Assembly: GCA_910574455.1 (NCBI GenBank)
Contig: CAJSYZ010000008.1
Span: 3,846,707-3,910,706, forward strand
Reading direction: 5' to 3'
DNA from: Trichaptum fuscoviolaceum
Lineage: Eukaryota > Basidiomycota > Agaricomycetes > Hymenochaetales > Trichaptaceae
Length of the DNA: 64,000 nucleotides
Part shown: positions 1-12,850 of the stretch, in pieces
Numbering within the stretch: position 1 is the first letter of the stretch
Layout of the letters: each line of letters starts with the position of its first letter
The notes under the pieces: generated by a model
What the model was told of the DNA's origin: nothing
Database searches by the model: none
Seen by the model: the letters and a program-made list of their open reading frames with translations, nothing else
Made by a program: the position numbers and the translations under genes

Positions 1-727
1 TCTCGGCCGGTGCGATGTTCGCCTGCATTGTCACCCAGAGGGCGCGCAGCGACGTTGACTTGAAGGATAAAATCACTGGTCAAATCCTCCAGCTGCCTCC
101 GACCTGCATCGCCGGACCCGACGGATATCCAGAGAAGTAAGACAGCGCTACCAGACGTTCCACGCCTCCCCACACAGGCTCCTCATGCTAACCCAGTGCC
201 CACCTCAGGTTCCGAACCAAACTCCTCTCCTACAAACAGAACAAAGACGACCCTGTCCTCAGCGGCGCCGTGTTCAACCTAGCGCTCGGTATGCATTCTT
301 TTTTTTCTTTCTTTCTTTACCACCGAAGACCCTAACTTGTCCGAACTTCGATATACAGAGGCGTATAAGCCAGGTCCCGCAGCGCACCCCGAAGTATCCC
401 CTCTCCTCGCTGAGTCCCTCGCCCGCCTCCCAGCCACCATCATCCAAGTAGCCGGAGCCGACTCCTTGCGCGACGACGGGCTCTGCTACGCAGAGCGCTT
501 GGAGGAGGATGGCGTGCCAGTTAAACTCCACGTGTCAGTCCCTCACATTTTCCCGACAGGCTGCGAGCAACCTGAGTAAGTAGGTGCTGACTATGGTGGT
601 TGGTTCATTCAGATATCCAGGCGTTCCGCACGGGTTTGCCAGTGTCTTCCCGCAGCTGAAAATAAGCCAGAAATGGAGAGACGACTTTGACGAAGGCGTG
701 CAGTGGCTACTCCGAAGGGGATCATAG
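1..727 (+). CDS. alpha/beta hydrolase fold-3 (HSL-like esterase/lipase), 5'-truncated by window edge
   Basis: Spliced from four exons: <3-136, 209-288, 359-533 and 613-727, all with GT-AG introns and consistent phase; stop TAG at 725-727. The first readable codons give SAGAMFA, the end of the G-x-S-A-G nucleophile elbow, so the window starts at the catalytic serine. The catalytic Asp lies in QVAGADSLRDDGLCYAERL and the catalytic His in YPGVPHGF, which is formed across the last intron (phase-2 junction at 533/613). These spacings are typical of the alpha/beta-hydrolase-3 family, which hydrolyses acyl esters in the cytosol or secreted space; the substrate cannot be told. The oxyanion HGGG region lies off the window. 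The gene is convergent with the large minus-strand gene that ends at 1380. Confidence 0.88.
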
Positions 728-1379
728 AGGTGACGAAGTCATGATGAAAACAGCCTTTCCCTTCTTCAGTGTAATATTTGTCTAGCTTGTCAAGCTTTCA
801 ATTTAGGGTAGATTGAATACTACGCGCATGCCACTTTTTGTCAAAGTATAACAGTGTATTATTTGCACAACAGATCCACAAACTACGACGCTAGAAACAC
901 TAGAGCATACAGGATAAAAACAGACACAGAGTGATTAGAGTAGAGACAACAATCAATAAACGAGTAAGTAGAAAAAAAGAAAGAAAGAAAACACGGGAGC
1001 AAAGAGGAGGAGAGTAATCACAACAGACACATGACATATTCAAGAAACCGGAGTAAGCGATGATAAGTTAGGATATATGCATAAGCGCAGAGGAGGATCC
1101 CAAAGCAAAGCCGCGAGGCAAAAACACCACTGTGATCGATAGCGAGGATATAGGAGACGGAGACATAGAAGGAGAAGAGGAGAGTTAGTGAAAGAGGAAG
1201 AGACGTAAGAGAGAAGTGAGATTTTGCACAGCTATTGCTACAGAACCGGGGATGCATTCCAGTCACGAGAGGAGAGACGTATGATTCACATAATTGAAAG
1301 AAATAAGAGAAAAAGGGAGAAAGGATAGAAAGAAATACTTGGGATGGTCCGCGTCTAATGAATACTTCATTGGAATGAT
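728..1379. other. intergenic region between convergent 3' ends
   Basis: A-rich spacer with purine runs (for example around 970-990 and 1300-1335). It holds no open frame with family resemblance and no repeat shared with the rest of the window. It probably holds the two 3' UTRs. Confidence 0.5.
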
Positions 1380-4300
1380 CTAAGCCTCGACATGGCCCGC
1401 TAACGGGGTGAGCTCAGGCGAAGCCACCGGCGACAATCCGACGCCGACGCCGACACCGACACCATCCGCCCCAGCAGGACCAGCCGCCTCGTTCCCAAAC
1501 ACGTTCCCAAACTCGACGGTCCCCAGCGCAGGCGAGTGGTGCGGGGAGTGGACGAGGTGGCTCTGCAAGCCCGCGCCGTCGTACGCGTCGAACAGACCAC
1601 CGCCACCACCCGTCCCCGTCCCCGGTCCCGTCCCCGGTCCCGTCCCCGCGTTTGCGGAATGGCCGACGGAGATAGTGCCGGAGTCGAGTGTCGCGATGCC
1701 GAGGGGCGACATGGGCGAGATCGGGGAGAGCGGGGAGAGCGGAGATGTCAGGCCTCCGAGGTTCATGTTGTGTGGCACGAAGCTGAAGTCGGATTCCATG
1801 GACATGGGCATGGACATATCCATCGGGCCACCCATGCTGCCCATAGTGCTCATGGTGGGGCTCCCCATACCCATGCCACCCATGTTCATGTTCATATTCA
1901 TATTCATGCCCATACCCATGCCCAAGCCCACGCCCATCCCGACGCCCATGCCAACACCCACACCGACGTTGACGCCCATCGTCATCCCGACACCGACGCC
2001 CAAATTAAACCCAACGAGCCCGTATAGCATGTTCTCCTGTGTCGGTACTGCGTTCATCTGTGGCGAAGACGGTGAAGACGGTGAAGGAGAGGGAGATGAC
2101 GAAGACGACGAAGGGAGATGATGAGCATCGGTACCAGTGCCGCACGGCGAGGAGACACCCGTCATCGGCATCTCGGTGTGTCCAATAGCGACATCCAACC
2201 CAACAGGAGACGAAGCAGACGCATACATCGCGTCCTGCCCACCCGACAACGTCGTCAGCCCGGGACCCAGACCCGAGTCCGACTGTCCCGTATAGTTCCC
2301 GCTGTTCACCTGCTCGACAAACGCATCGACCAAATGGATGTCCGCATACGCCCGTGAGGCCAAGTCCAGCTGTGTCTGTTGCTGCTGCTGCAGAGCTTGC
2401 TCCTGGTGCTCATGCGGATGATGCTCCGGGATCTGGATCTGGATAATCTGCTGCTGCGGATGGGCCATCGGGAGCGTCGCAGAAGGGACCACCGGGTCGC
2501 CCTGCATCACTGCACCCTCCTGACTAATCGCACCTGCGCCCGGTGCATTGGGGATCCCATCAACGTCGTTATCACCAGAGGATGACGAAGAGCTGCTACT
2601 AAAACGCGATGAGAGAGGCGGGCGGGACTCGAATGTCTCCAGCTGTTCCCCTCTCGCCACCCGCGCCCAGTCCTCCCATCCTCTCCCTTTGCCCGGCGTG
2701 CCCTTCCCCTCAATCGGGTGCATCGGCTCCCTGAGGCACGGCGCCGGGATGTGCGACCAGCGAAACACCTGGGCAGGCTGCATGCTACCGCCATCGAACC
2801 CGTACTCGCTGCTGAACTGGTTCTCCGATGCGTACCCCCCGCCCTCGCTAGCAGCGAACGACGGTGATGTAGGCGAGGGCGACGGTGTCGGCGAGAACGA
2901 AGACGAGCAGGACGAGGATGGCGACGGAGGGCTCGTCGGCGATAGAGGCGGGGACGCGCGGAACGTGATCTCCTTCGCCCCTTTCGCCGCGCTCTCCTCT
3001 GCCAGACTCGCTCTATCCACACCCTCCGGCAGATCCAGGCGGAACGCGCCCTCGCCCTTCATTTTCGATTTCCGGTGGCCATGGCCATGGTGGTGGGGAG
3101 ACGAAGCGGAGTCCTGTGAGTGATTGGACTTGCTGACTTTGCTGGCCTGTGACTGGATCTTCGCGACCGCCTGGTCGATATCGAAGGTATCCTCCTTCCC
3201 CGATGCGTCGCTTTCTGAGTTGGAGACCTCCAAGACAGGAGTCTCGCCGTCGACTTGCACTCTGCTGTCCTCCCACTTCACATCCGCAGGAAGGAACTCC
3301 TCTTCGTCAGACTCGTACTCGACATCGGAGTCCGCATCACTCATGCCACACCCATCCTCCTCGTCCTCGTCCTCATCCTCGTCCTCTTCATCCGAATACG
3401 AGACACACATCGCATCCTCGTCGCCCTCCCACTCCTCTCCAGCCTCCGCAGAGAAGTCATACTCATATTCCCCTTCAGCGTCCGCATCCAGCTCCGCATC
3501 TTCGAGACGGACCGTGACTGGATACGACTCCGACGGCGTGTACGCGGAATACGGCACGGACGCGGCGGAGGGCGAGTGCGGGGACGTCGGGGTGGGCGGG
3601 GACCGCAGCGAAGACGGCGAAGAGGGGACGACGAAGCGCTTCGCACCTCCCTGCTGCATCTCCGCCTCGCGTTCCACTTCAGATGCAATGACGGCTTTGA
3701 TAGTGTCCACGCCAAAGATCGCGCATCTAATTATATGAAAGTACGGAACAATGGTGATTTCGTCAGCGTACGTCTCAGAAAAACATTCGAAACGAAAAAA
3801 AAACTCACGACGACTCAACGCGGCTCAAGCTCGCCCACTTCCACACGGGCGGCTCCATTCGATGCTCGGCGTGACGACGATGCCAGGCCTGCGGGTACTG
3901 TCTTGGAAACACGCTTGGACTCGGCGGAGGCGTCTGCAGCGGTGAGTTTGGGGAGGCTTGTTCTTCTACGGCAGCCAAAGAGGCAGAGGGCACGGGTGTC
4001 GGCTCGCGCTCAAACGGCGCACCTGTCGTTTCCTCCCCGCTATCCTCGACGTCCGAGCTGGCCGATTCGGCCAGGAAAGACACGGAGGGGGAAGAGGGGA
4101 CGCAGGTAGACGCAGACGCATTGGTGTCGTCTCCACTCATCCTCTCGTCGTCGCTGCCATGCATACCAACACCATCAGCAGCGCTCTCAGCGCGCCCATC
4201 CAGCGACAACTCCGAGACGTCTGCGTCCGGACCCGGGCCAAACGTGCTGATCACCCCGCCCGCGCCTCCGACGACGAACTGCTCGATGCGGCGGTACAGC

Positions 4301-7057
4301 CGCGAGCCCTTCACAGCACTAACAGCCTCTTGCTCCGGGCTCGGAATCGGGATCGTATCGCTCGAGCGCTCTCCGTCCGTGTCGGCGTCGTCCATATCGA
4401 CGTCCACGTCCGTGTCGCCGCTCTCCGAGTCCTCACCGTCCCCAAGACCTGCGCGGCGGGCGCGGACGGGCACGACGACGTTCGCGATGCGCAGCCGGCT
4501 GGGCACGCGCGGGGAGAAGCGGTGCCGCTGTTCGAGGCGCGGATACGCGATGGTCGTCGCGAGCGTCACAGGGATCGCCTCTTCGGGTGCGTGTGCGTGT
4601 GGGAGTGCGGGTGATGTGGTTGATTTCGGTGGAGATGGGGGTGGTGGTGAGGCTGAGGTGTCTTGAGCCTGAGAGCATACTTGTTGAGTCGTCTGAGTCA
4701 AGGTAGACGTGGAAGCAGATGCAACAAGATCTTCAGAGGTCGAAGACACCGGTGTAGGCAAAAGCGTATCAGAACTACGCTCGCGTTCAGCTATAAACGC
4801 CTCCTCCCCATCTCGAAAAAAAGCATTCCGACTTTCTTTCTCCTTCGCAACCTCCACGGCCCTTCTCCCAATCCACCCCGCGCATACACTCCTCTCCAGC
4901 GCCTTCCACCCCTTCGTCGAGGAGGTCCACGCCGGGTCGGACGAGCGCAGGAGCTGCTTCAGCCGGATCTGCTCCGCGACGGGTCGCGCGTTCGTCAGGT
5001 GCGTCAGGATTAGATGGGGGACTGTTGATGATGCTGATGCGGTCGTGATCTCGACAATAGTCGTGGAGGAGGGCGTTCGTGCAGGTAGAGGGAAGACCAG
5101 CTCCGCCGCCGTCGTCGCGGTGAAGTTCGAGACTCCGGGATAAGCGTAGATCAGCTGCGTGGGCTTCTCCTTCCACGCGCGCTTCCCTTCTTTCATCGTC
5201 GTCGCAGATACAGAGACAGGCCCGCGCATCGTCTCCACGGGCGGCGACACCAGGATGATAGGCAGCGCGGCGTGCGCCGCGAGCCGCTTTAGCGCAGGGA
5301 GATGCGGGGGGTCGTATTCCGAGCTACTTGCAATTGCAGATGATGGGAGGGTCGGAGAAATAGGCTGGGCAATCTGGGGTACTGGGATCGGGGCTTGTGC
5401 AGTCGCAGTCGCTGGCGTGAGCGATGGGAAGACAGTCACTCTCGCGTCGTCTCCCCCTCCCGACTGCAAGTTGAGCTCCACATCCAAATCACTCAGCGCA
5501 GTCAACTCGCTCAGGTCACTCAAGTCGCTCAAGTCGCTGAGTTCGCTCATTGCATCCTCGTCCCCTCCAAGTCCCAATCCCAATCCGCGCATGCTCCTCT
5601 CGTCTGCCCACGCTCCTTGGCGTCGTCCCTCTTCGATGTTAACATGCCTCAAGCGCAATCGCGACGAGGAGCGCGTCGCTGTTATGGTAAGCGAAGTAGC
5701 GCTGGCGTCTTTGATGGATGTGCGACGAGCGCTGGATTTCTCCGGTTTCAAGGTCGTGGTTGGGCGCTTGGCTGGAGAGTCATTCAGTTTCCGTCCGCTC
5801 AAAAAAATGACAAAAGAAAATGAAATTTGCGTGTGCATCCGATTGGAACGGCAAGAAAAGGAAAGGGCTGGAAGAAGTTGCGAGTGAAGCGCAACCGAAT
5901 AAAGTGCGAAGACGATCAAGAGGTTCATGGCAAAATGTGAAGATAACTCCACATTCAAATCTTAGAATTCTCGCGTATGGAGAGTAGAAGAATAATAGAG
6001 AAAAAGTAGATGCGTAAGGTGTGTGGATAAACAAATGACATATGCAAGAATAAGTCGATGAAAAAGAGAGAGAAACGCTGGAAAAAAAGTAGAATGGTTC
6101 ACGGCACTTTTCAATATCACGCTGTTCGCTTTGCGTGGATGTAAGATAGAAGATGGGAAGAGTATAAACAAAAGTCTGATGGAGAGGGAAGGAAAAGCGA
6201 ACAGCGTAGTGTGAAGAAAAAAAAGGAGAAAATATAGAGCGAATAATCGCGAACTCGAAAAAGAGATTTAAAGGACACACACCTTTCTTCATCTCCTTGT
6301 CCTTCTCTTTCCCCGACACTGCGATGACTTTAACCGAGTCGATGTTCTCCACCTCCTCCTGCTCATCATTCTGATCTGGTTTATGAGCAGACACCCGCGT
6401 ACGCTTCCTGCTCTGAGTCGTCTTCCCTGTCGGTTTGGCATTTGTTGCATTTTGAGGAGAGGATGCTGTAGGAGCGGTAGGGAGACCAGAGCTTCGCCTG
6501 CGTTTCCTGGCGGGGAGCGCCGCCGGTTCTTCGATTGATGACACAGGCTTTAAGTCAGTGGTTGGAGGGGCGACAGGCGGGAGAGAAGGCAAGGAAAGCC
6601 TCTTTCGCTTCAGCACGCCGGGGGCGGTGCTCCTCGTCTTCGCACCCGGGCGCTTGACATCCAAGCTTTCGTTCTCCTCGTCGCTATCGTTGTCGGCAGT
6701 GGGCGCAGGCAAGGACACCCTCCGTCGCTTTCGCCTCCCATCAGCATCTGAGGTGTTCGAGGTGAGGTCGATGACGCCAACGCCGGCCGCATCTATCGTG
6801 GGCTCGAGGACCGTCGTCGTCGCTGGGGATTGACGAACAGGCTCGATGTTCACACCGGACGATGAGGAGGCAGAACTGGTGGTGCGCGTGCGAATTCGGG
6901 CTGAGCGCCTCGCAGGGGTCGTGATTGACCTATGAGAAGGAAAGATGAATGACTTGGAATGAAGATAGGCTAGGTACGAACATGGCAATGCACCACTCCT
7001 TCCCGTGGCTTCTGGCGTGCAATCGAAGGATTGAACGAAGCACGAAGACGCAATCAA
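1380..7057 (-). CDS. large low-complexity, probably nuclear protein of unknown function
   Basis: Read on the minus strand as exons 7057?-6978, 6929-6283, 5771-3809 and 3726-1380; all junctions are GT-AG, phases agree, and the frame is open for about 1,678 codons. The 511-nt intron (6282-5772) is long for this genome, so two genes are possible. No ATG precedes the first intron in frame, so the true start or first exon is not located. The N-terminal part has three similar basic clusters, RRKRRRVSLP, LKRKRLSLP and ARKRRRSSGLP, that look like nuclear-localisation or phospho-sites. The middle has a conserved-looking block around VAEQIRLKQLLRSSDPAW. The C-terminal exon has acidic runs (about 3350-3410), Gln/His-rich stretches and a Gly-Met/Asn-Met repeat (about 1850-1990). 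No catalytic domain is recognised. The role is inferred only from composition: nuclear, scaffold or transcription-related. Confidence 0.6.
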
Positions 7058-8242
7058 ATCAGTTTAGGTTAATTACAGATTACTGTAAGTTCGTTAGCGC
7101 TGTGTGAAGAGAAGTGTCGATGCGGCTCGGGGGATTCTATCGGTGGTCTTGATGGATCGGCAGGCAACAGTGGGCCCGAAGTTAAAACTTCTAAGTAAGT
7201 AAGTGAGAAGTGAGGGGTGGCCAGAGAGGGACAGGAGCCGCAGCGCGCAGTGTGTGTGATTTCGTTTTGGTTTTAGGCGAAGCGTGTGCGTTGTTGTGAT
7301 GTTGCGCGTCGTGCGAGTCGTGTGCGCAGCGAGCTCGCTGTTTTGCGCGCGCGGCGGAAGCAAACGGCGGGGGAGGCGGGACCAGGGTAAGCAACTTGTT
7401 CGAGTAGTTGGCCAAGGTAAAGGAAAGGCGCGGCGGCGGCGGAAGCCACTATCGCTCAGACTGTCGGACGGAAGCCGTTCAAGAAGAAAATCGCAGCGAA
7501 CGCAAGGGGCACGCACGCATCCACCCCTTTTCCTGGGCACCCGCTTATCCCCTAACTCCCCTCCCATCAGCGGACTTTCAATCTCCTTCGTTCGTGGACA
7601 GGGTTCGGGCGGAGCTTGAATTTGAATCTGGTGCACGTGCCGCGCTTCTTGTTTCTTATTGTTCGGTGAACTCTTGTTCGAAATATGTGGCGAAGAGGAT
7701 ATGCCTGCAGAGTTGCTGAAAAAACAGCTTATTTTGTGAGATTTGAGGGAAGCTTGAGTAACCGTGCTGGCTCTCTCATCGCTCGCAAGCCGGCCGGGAT
7801 GTGGTGGTCTGTGCGAACACGTCCGGTGTCCGGCTCCGACAAACCTGAAGCCCTGACTCAATCGGCACGTCGCTGACAAAGGAAGCCCGGATTTAGCTAT
7901 GACGTATCTTCCGGCTTCTTCCGCGCAAAACGTTTCAACTTCTTTCTCCTTCTTTTTTCTTTCGAAATTTGATCTTCTGGTTTCCATCCACCACTTTACT
8001 TCGGGATTCAAGATATTGCTATTCACCATATTTTAGCTAGCCATTCTTTCAAATGCAATCAATATTGACTATGTATATCAATTACGAAAGTACGAACAGT
8101 CTGATTTGATCCACTGGCCACCGCCCTCCATGTGTAGTTTACATTTTCCTCCTAGGCCTATGTATCACACTTGTGATCCAATATGCCCCAACCCAGTCAC
8201 TGATGTACAACATAGCTTTCATTACACACAGACGAAGCTATC
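7058..8242. other. intergenic region upstream of the large gene and downstream of family copy 1
   Basis: Holds the dispersed repeat at 7277-7425 and the probable promoter of the 1380-7057 gene. A 311-codon minus-strand open frame covers 7094-8029, but it begins at a non-ATG codon and has promoter-like, non-conserved composition, so it is not called a gene. Confidence 0.45.
7277..7425 (+). repeat. dispersed repeat, copy A (flanks family copy 1)
   Basis: Shares ordered blocks with 11790-11965 in the same orientation: agcgttgttg-like, cgtcgtgcga, cagcgagctcgctgttt, and a block ending in agttggccaaggt. The copies lie about 4.5 kb apart on either side of family copy 1, a distance similar to the tandem-unit length, so they may be the borders of a duplicated unit. 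A possible transposon origin is not excluded. Confidence 0.55.
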
Positions 8243-10845
8243 TCAGTCCAATGAGCAAATCGATATCACGTCCTCGCCTGTCCGAACCTCACAAGGCCCA
8301 ACATCAACGCAGTATACTGCCCCCTTCCCTTTCCCATCTTCATTGGACACATTAACAGAAATCTCTTCAGGCTCTCTAATCTGCGAGACATCGATGGCAG
8401 GGGCACCGGCCTCCGGATCCTCGATCTCTCGTTCTCCCCCGGAAGATCCATTCCTGTGTCCCAAATCCTGCTGCACAACCTCCGGGCGCAAGACCTTTTC
8501 GAAGGACGGCCTGGCTCTAACTGTCTCCGCGTTGTAAGGACTTCGAGGGCCGAGAGATGTACAAGGTACAAACGATATGTACCGCGCTTCGCCATGTTCC
8601 GTCTCGCGCACAATCTGCTCCTCGTTCGATAACACCTCATATGTTAACGCCTTCCGCAAGTCTCTTGGTAGTAAAGCTATGTCATGGTCAACCGCAGAAC
8701 ATGACATTGACGCGCAATGCACAGCCGGGGATGATAATGTTTTTGCTTGATTCCCAAGCCTGAACAGATTATCTATGCATGCTCCGAGATCCCAGTCCCA
8801 GTCCATGTTCGAGCGGAGGTACTGTGCCCATTTATTTCGCACATGGCGAATCAGGTAATATTCTGCCCAGTAACCATTAGTAGTCGATGACCGAGCGACT
8901 ATAAACTCCTTTGTCAACTCTTTCTCCGGGACATGCACTCTCCTCGCCCGCTCTCTTGACCTCTTCCAGTAATCCAACCAAATATCCCCGAATTCACAAT
9001 ATGATACCCAATAAGGATCTGCTTCTACGTAGCATGAAGCATGGGACACGTCGGTTTGCGACGCGTGTGCCAAAGCCTCTCTCTCAAGCTCGTCGATTGA
9101 CCGTAGGAGTCGTTTAGTCCTCCGATCAGCCGCTTTGACAATGTCTTGGATCAATGGGCTCTCATCGACTCTTTCAATCCCCTCTCTTTTCCTTTTGGGA
9201 AACACAATCTTGTCAAATAGGTCATTCTGGGCTAGGAAAAACGATTTCGGCAGTAGCATATTGCTGTTCCTGTGTTTGTAGAAGGGATCTACGTCACAAG
9301 ATTGTCTGAGAAAAGCATGGGGACGCACATAAGAACCAAGCTGCGAAATGCTATAAGAGCCTCCAATCGACTCATATCAAATCTCCATTGATTGGGTTGA
9401 AGAGAATGTAGGCTTTGATATAAAACTGTATCTATCCATGAAGATAGTGTTCGTATGACCATAGTCATGCATGTATGTTCGTTCGCAGGATTCCTCGAAT
9501 GCTTATTACCCAACTCGTGGATTGACCAAAGTACGAAGATCGCTGTAAATCGGACGGTGTCCAAAACATGCATAAAAGCGTTGCCACGAGCACAAACAAA
9601 TATGCACGTCGATAACGCTTCTGCGCAAATAGCACATGATTCTCCTATCGTGTTGTCAAGAGAATCAAAGCCAGATGACCTGGGAACTAACCAATTAGAC
9701 CCCACTTATAAGAGTTGCAAGAATGTCTCGTACTTATAAGTCTCTAATACCCGTAACTAAAAGTCTTTGTCGTAAACGAAGAACATTTTCATCTGAAGGC
9801 AACAGCTGATAGGCTGTTTTTCCTAAAAACGGATCAAAAGGCCAGTGGATCAGCCTGGAAGGGATCCGCACGGCAATGAGAGTTTCCCTTGAAAGCTTTA
9901 CCAACAGAAGAAACCATTTCTTCTCTGGCTCCGGGCTTTTGTAAGCTGCAGCAAGTGTTTCCAAGTGGAATATGGGCTCAATGTGAGAGACGTTGACGAA
10001 GATCTCTCTGTGGTATACAATCAAGGACACGCGTATGAGTGCTGCCAAAGCTGTTGAGGATCTATAAATTGAACTCGACCTGACTGTGTTAGCGCACGTC
10101 TATCAAGCATATGTGCTAGAATAGGTACTCACTGCGTCTGCTTCACGAGACCCTTTATCCCAGCAAGAATTGTTGACTCATTCGGGTATAGTATATAGTA
10201 TTGAGACAGGCTTGCAATCGACTCCTTTAGAGAAATCGATTCAGCAAAGGCAGGTTCGTAATCTGTATGTTCCCGGTCCATTTCGATATACTCCGTGATG
10301 CGGGCGGGATGGAGGGACGAGATGCTGAAGCGCATTGCCAGTCTCTCAATCCGTCTCCCCATCGGTTGGTAGATGTACGTGTCGACCGCCCGACCGGTCC
10401 CCGGGAGATTATTCGCTGTAGCAGTTGTGGAGAACGAGTTGATGGAGCTGCCACTGTCGAAGTTGTCGGCGTTTGCTGTTGCTGTCTCAGAGCACACATC
10501 GACACCTCCGACGGCCTCACTGCCGCATGTACGCCTGCGAGATGAGAGGGAAGCGAGTCGCTTTGCTAGTTTCTTGATGCGCCTCCCCACAGGCTGGTAG
10601 ATGTACGTGTTAATCGTTCTACCCGCCCCTGGGAGGTTACCGGTTGTCGCGGTTGTCGAGAACGAATTGGCAGAGCTCCTGTCATCGTCCTCATTGTCAT
10701 CGTCCTCGTCGCTTTCTGAATGCGAATCTGCGAAGCCGTACTCAAACCCGGCACCGTGGCATAAGTAGTCCGAGCTATCTCTTTCTCGCCACGACTCGCC
10801 CAGAATCACTCTGGATAGGATGCTCTTCAGCTTGAACTTTGGCAT
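8243..10845 (-). pseudogene. tandem unknown family, copy 1 (frameshift in exon 2)
   Basis: Four exons: 10845-10133, 10079-9734, 9679-9329 and 9269-8243. ATG at 10845 (MPKFKLKSILSRVILGES). All hallmark segments are present: NLPGTGRAVDTYIYQPMGRR in exon 1, IEPIFHLETLA in exon 2, GESCAICAEALSTCI in exon 3, RSNMDWDWDLGACIDNLF and the C-terminal DVISICSLD in exon 4. Exon 1 contains the GRR module twice. Exon 2 ends in an in-frame TAA at 9736-9734: next to LRLRQRL the copy has four extra nucleotides compared with copy 6, and the sequence after them matches the family only in the +1 frame. The copy is therefore broken unless another donor is used. The function of the family is unknown. Confidence 0.75.
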
Positions 10846-11789
10846 GGAGGCTGGAGGATGTTGACAGTGAGGGTATTTGGAGATACGGAAGGCACATGAG
10901 GTGCTCCGAATCCTCACTCCTATGTTATATAGCGCGAAGACGTAAACTTCCATCGATGCATACCACTTAGAAAGAAAAAGGCTGATGAGGTGTGTATATT
11001 ATGGCTGTACGTCCATCAGAAAGGGTCATGCTGGGATACCTCTGGCACGTGTACAGCATATAGTGTTGTACCCACGGTGTTGCATAGCCTATTTCCTACT
11101 TCATCGCTATATAGGGCACCAGCTCTACTCGTGTCGGTGCACGGGATGAAGATTGCTATTGATGCCAATGACCTGCTCGACAACGTAATATGTAGGACGG
11201 GTTAGTTCGTAGTTTTGTTCGGCTCCTCCGAGTCAGGCTAAAGACAGTTGTTCACTACGAAAGCGCTGACCTTTCTCGGTCCGAGTCTAGACTCTGGCTT
11301 CAAGTTGAAAGGAGATAAGTGCCTAGGGCCGAATGCTGATTTCCACAAAAGGCCCATCAGACCCATCCGACAGATTTGTTGCTTTGCTGTAAAGAGCTTT
11401 CATGAACAAAACCGATTGAATGCAGGGTACTACGAACCCTAATATTAGAGTATGTTCTGTGAACATTGGTCTTTTCCAACTTCCCCCTAAACATATTTCA
11501 GAAGGTGTGCTCTCGAGCGACTAGACTTGGATAAGACGCGCCAGTGCGCCACCCGGACTCAGCGAAGAGCGATTGTGAGATGAGTCACGGCTCACGGTTT
11601 TCGTCGTTTTCTAGCGAGATTCAAGATTCCACTTGAACCATAGAGTTCATACAGATCCTGGAGCATTAGATGTTTCTCACATCTAATATTTAGCCATATT
11701 TCAGAGCGTAGGTTTTGGTGGTGAATTGGAGACTCAGCAGAAAAGGGAAGAAACTAAACAGTCATCGAACTTGTAAGGAGAAATATGCG

Positions 11790-11965
11790 TGCGAAATCTT
11801 GCGCAGTGGTGGCGGCGGGCGTGAGCGTTGTTGCTCGTCGTGCGACTCTGAGTCATGTCACTACCGTGCGCGTGCATGATCACAGCGAGCTCGCTGTTTG
11901 CGTGCGGCGGGATAAAGGTAGAGCACCTGTTCAAGCAAGATTAGTTGGCCAAGGTGAGGAAATCC
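11790..11965 (+). repeat. dispersed repeat, copy B (flanks family copy 1)
   Basis: Partner of 7277-7425 in the same orientation. It contains cagcgagctcgctgttt, then ggtagagcacctgttcaag, then ttagttggccaaggt. A short piece, aaaggtagagcacc, recurs at about 63969-63982 at the window edge. Confidence 0.55.
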
Positions 11966-12850
11966 GCGACGAGGAAGAGATGCGACGGCCCACGCGACGG
12001 GCCTGGGCGGCAACAAGTTCAAGTTGAAGGCGAAGCCGACACTTTTGCGCGCTTCCGACTCCCGCAGATCTACGCTGTTATACGGCAATGGAAGTGAATC
12101 CTTCATCCGAGTTCATCGATGTTGTTAATTCTGTCAACAATCCCTGGTCAAACACAATAGTCGATGTAGGAGTTGTAACCTGGCACTTAGGGACTGAACC
12201 TTCAGCAGCCGTCCATCCTCACTACGTTCGTCGACCATATGTCGACGGATACTGAATTCAGCCTCTTTCACATTGCGGGTTTTTCCTGTCGACGCCCTAT
12301 CTCAACCATACATCGGTAGGAGGACTTGATTGGAAGAAGTGGGAGTGTGGTTAAATGATTGCGGCAATTGCAAGACGTGCAAAGCTGCAATTATACTCAA
12401 TGTGCGTCTTTCTTTATTGCATTTACCAAACCTTATCTGACTGTAAACTCGACACCAGGTGTCTTCTTTTGATGCTGCTGTAGGAATTGCCCTTCCATGT
12501 GTCGGCAGATTCTGGAGATGATGATGATGAAGTACAGCGCTTCATTGGGTTATCACTGCGTTCGTCTTACCTCTCTTCTATGCGTAAACGTACCGTCTCG
12601 AATCAAATTTTTCCTTGGTCTTACTTGGCCGTATATCTGGTTGAATTTCCATGTCTTTCAGTAAAACTGTAGATGCGGTGGCCTATCCGCCTGGCACGAT
12701 CTCGACAGGCGCTTCTTTCGTGCGACGCGATTTACGCAGAACCTGACCTCGCTGGGGTGTTGAGAGGTCGTTGCAGTGTTGGATTTGTCGTTATGGTTCT
12801 GAAAAGTACGTCTCCTCATGCTTTATTACCGAGAACTTAGTCTAGTTAAT

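Noticed and set aside
1408..2121. Long plus-strand open frames opposite the large gene's last exon (1408-2121, 2548-3738)
   Set aside because: They are mirror frames of GC-rich low-complexity codons (Pro/Thr, Met/Pro repeats) and have no independent support.
5772..5928. ATG at 5928 opening a hydrophobic, signal-peptide-like N-terminus
   Set aside because: It lies in a pyrimidine-rich stretch best read as the end of an intron. The splice 6283 to 5771 joins two compositionally similar parts in perfect phase.
7055..7057. Methionine start for the large minus-strand gene at 7057
   Set aside because: The codon there is TTG, and an in-frame TAA lies just upstream; a eukaryotic start is not supported, so the first exon is left open.
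7094..8029. A 311-codon minus-strand open frame upstream of the large gene
   Set aside because: It begins at a non-ATG codon, has compositionally odd Arg/Thr/His-rich sequence, lacks introns or homology to anything recognisable, and covers a promoter-like region and a dispersed repeat.
8911..9117. Short plus-strand frames antisense to the tandem family
   Set aside because: All are shadows of conserved minus-strand exons; none is kept between copies independently of the coding strand.
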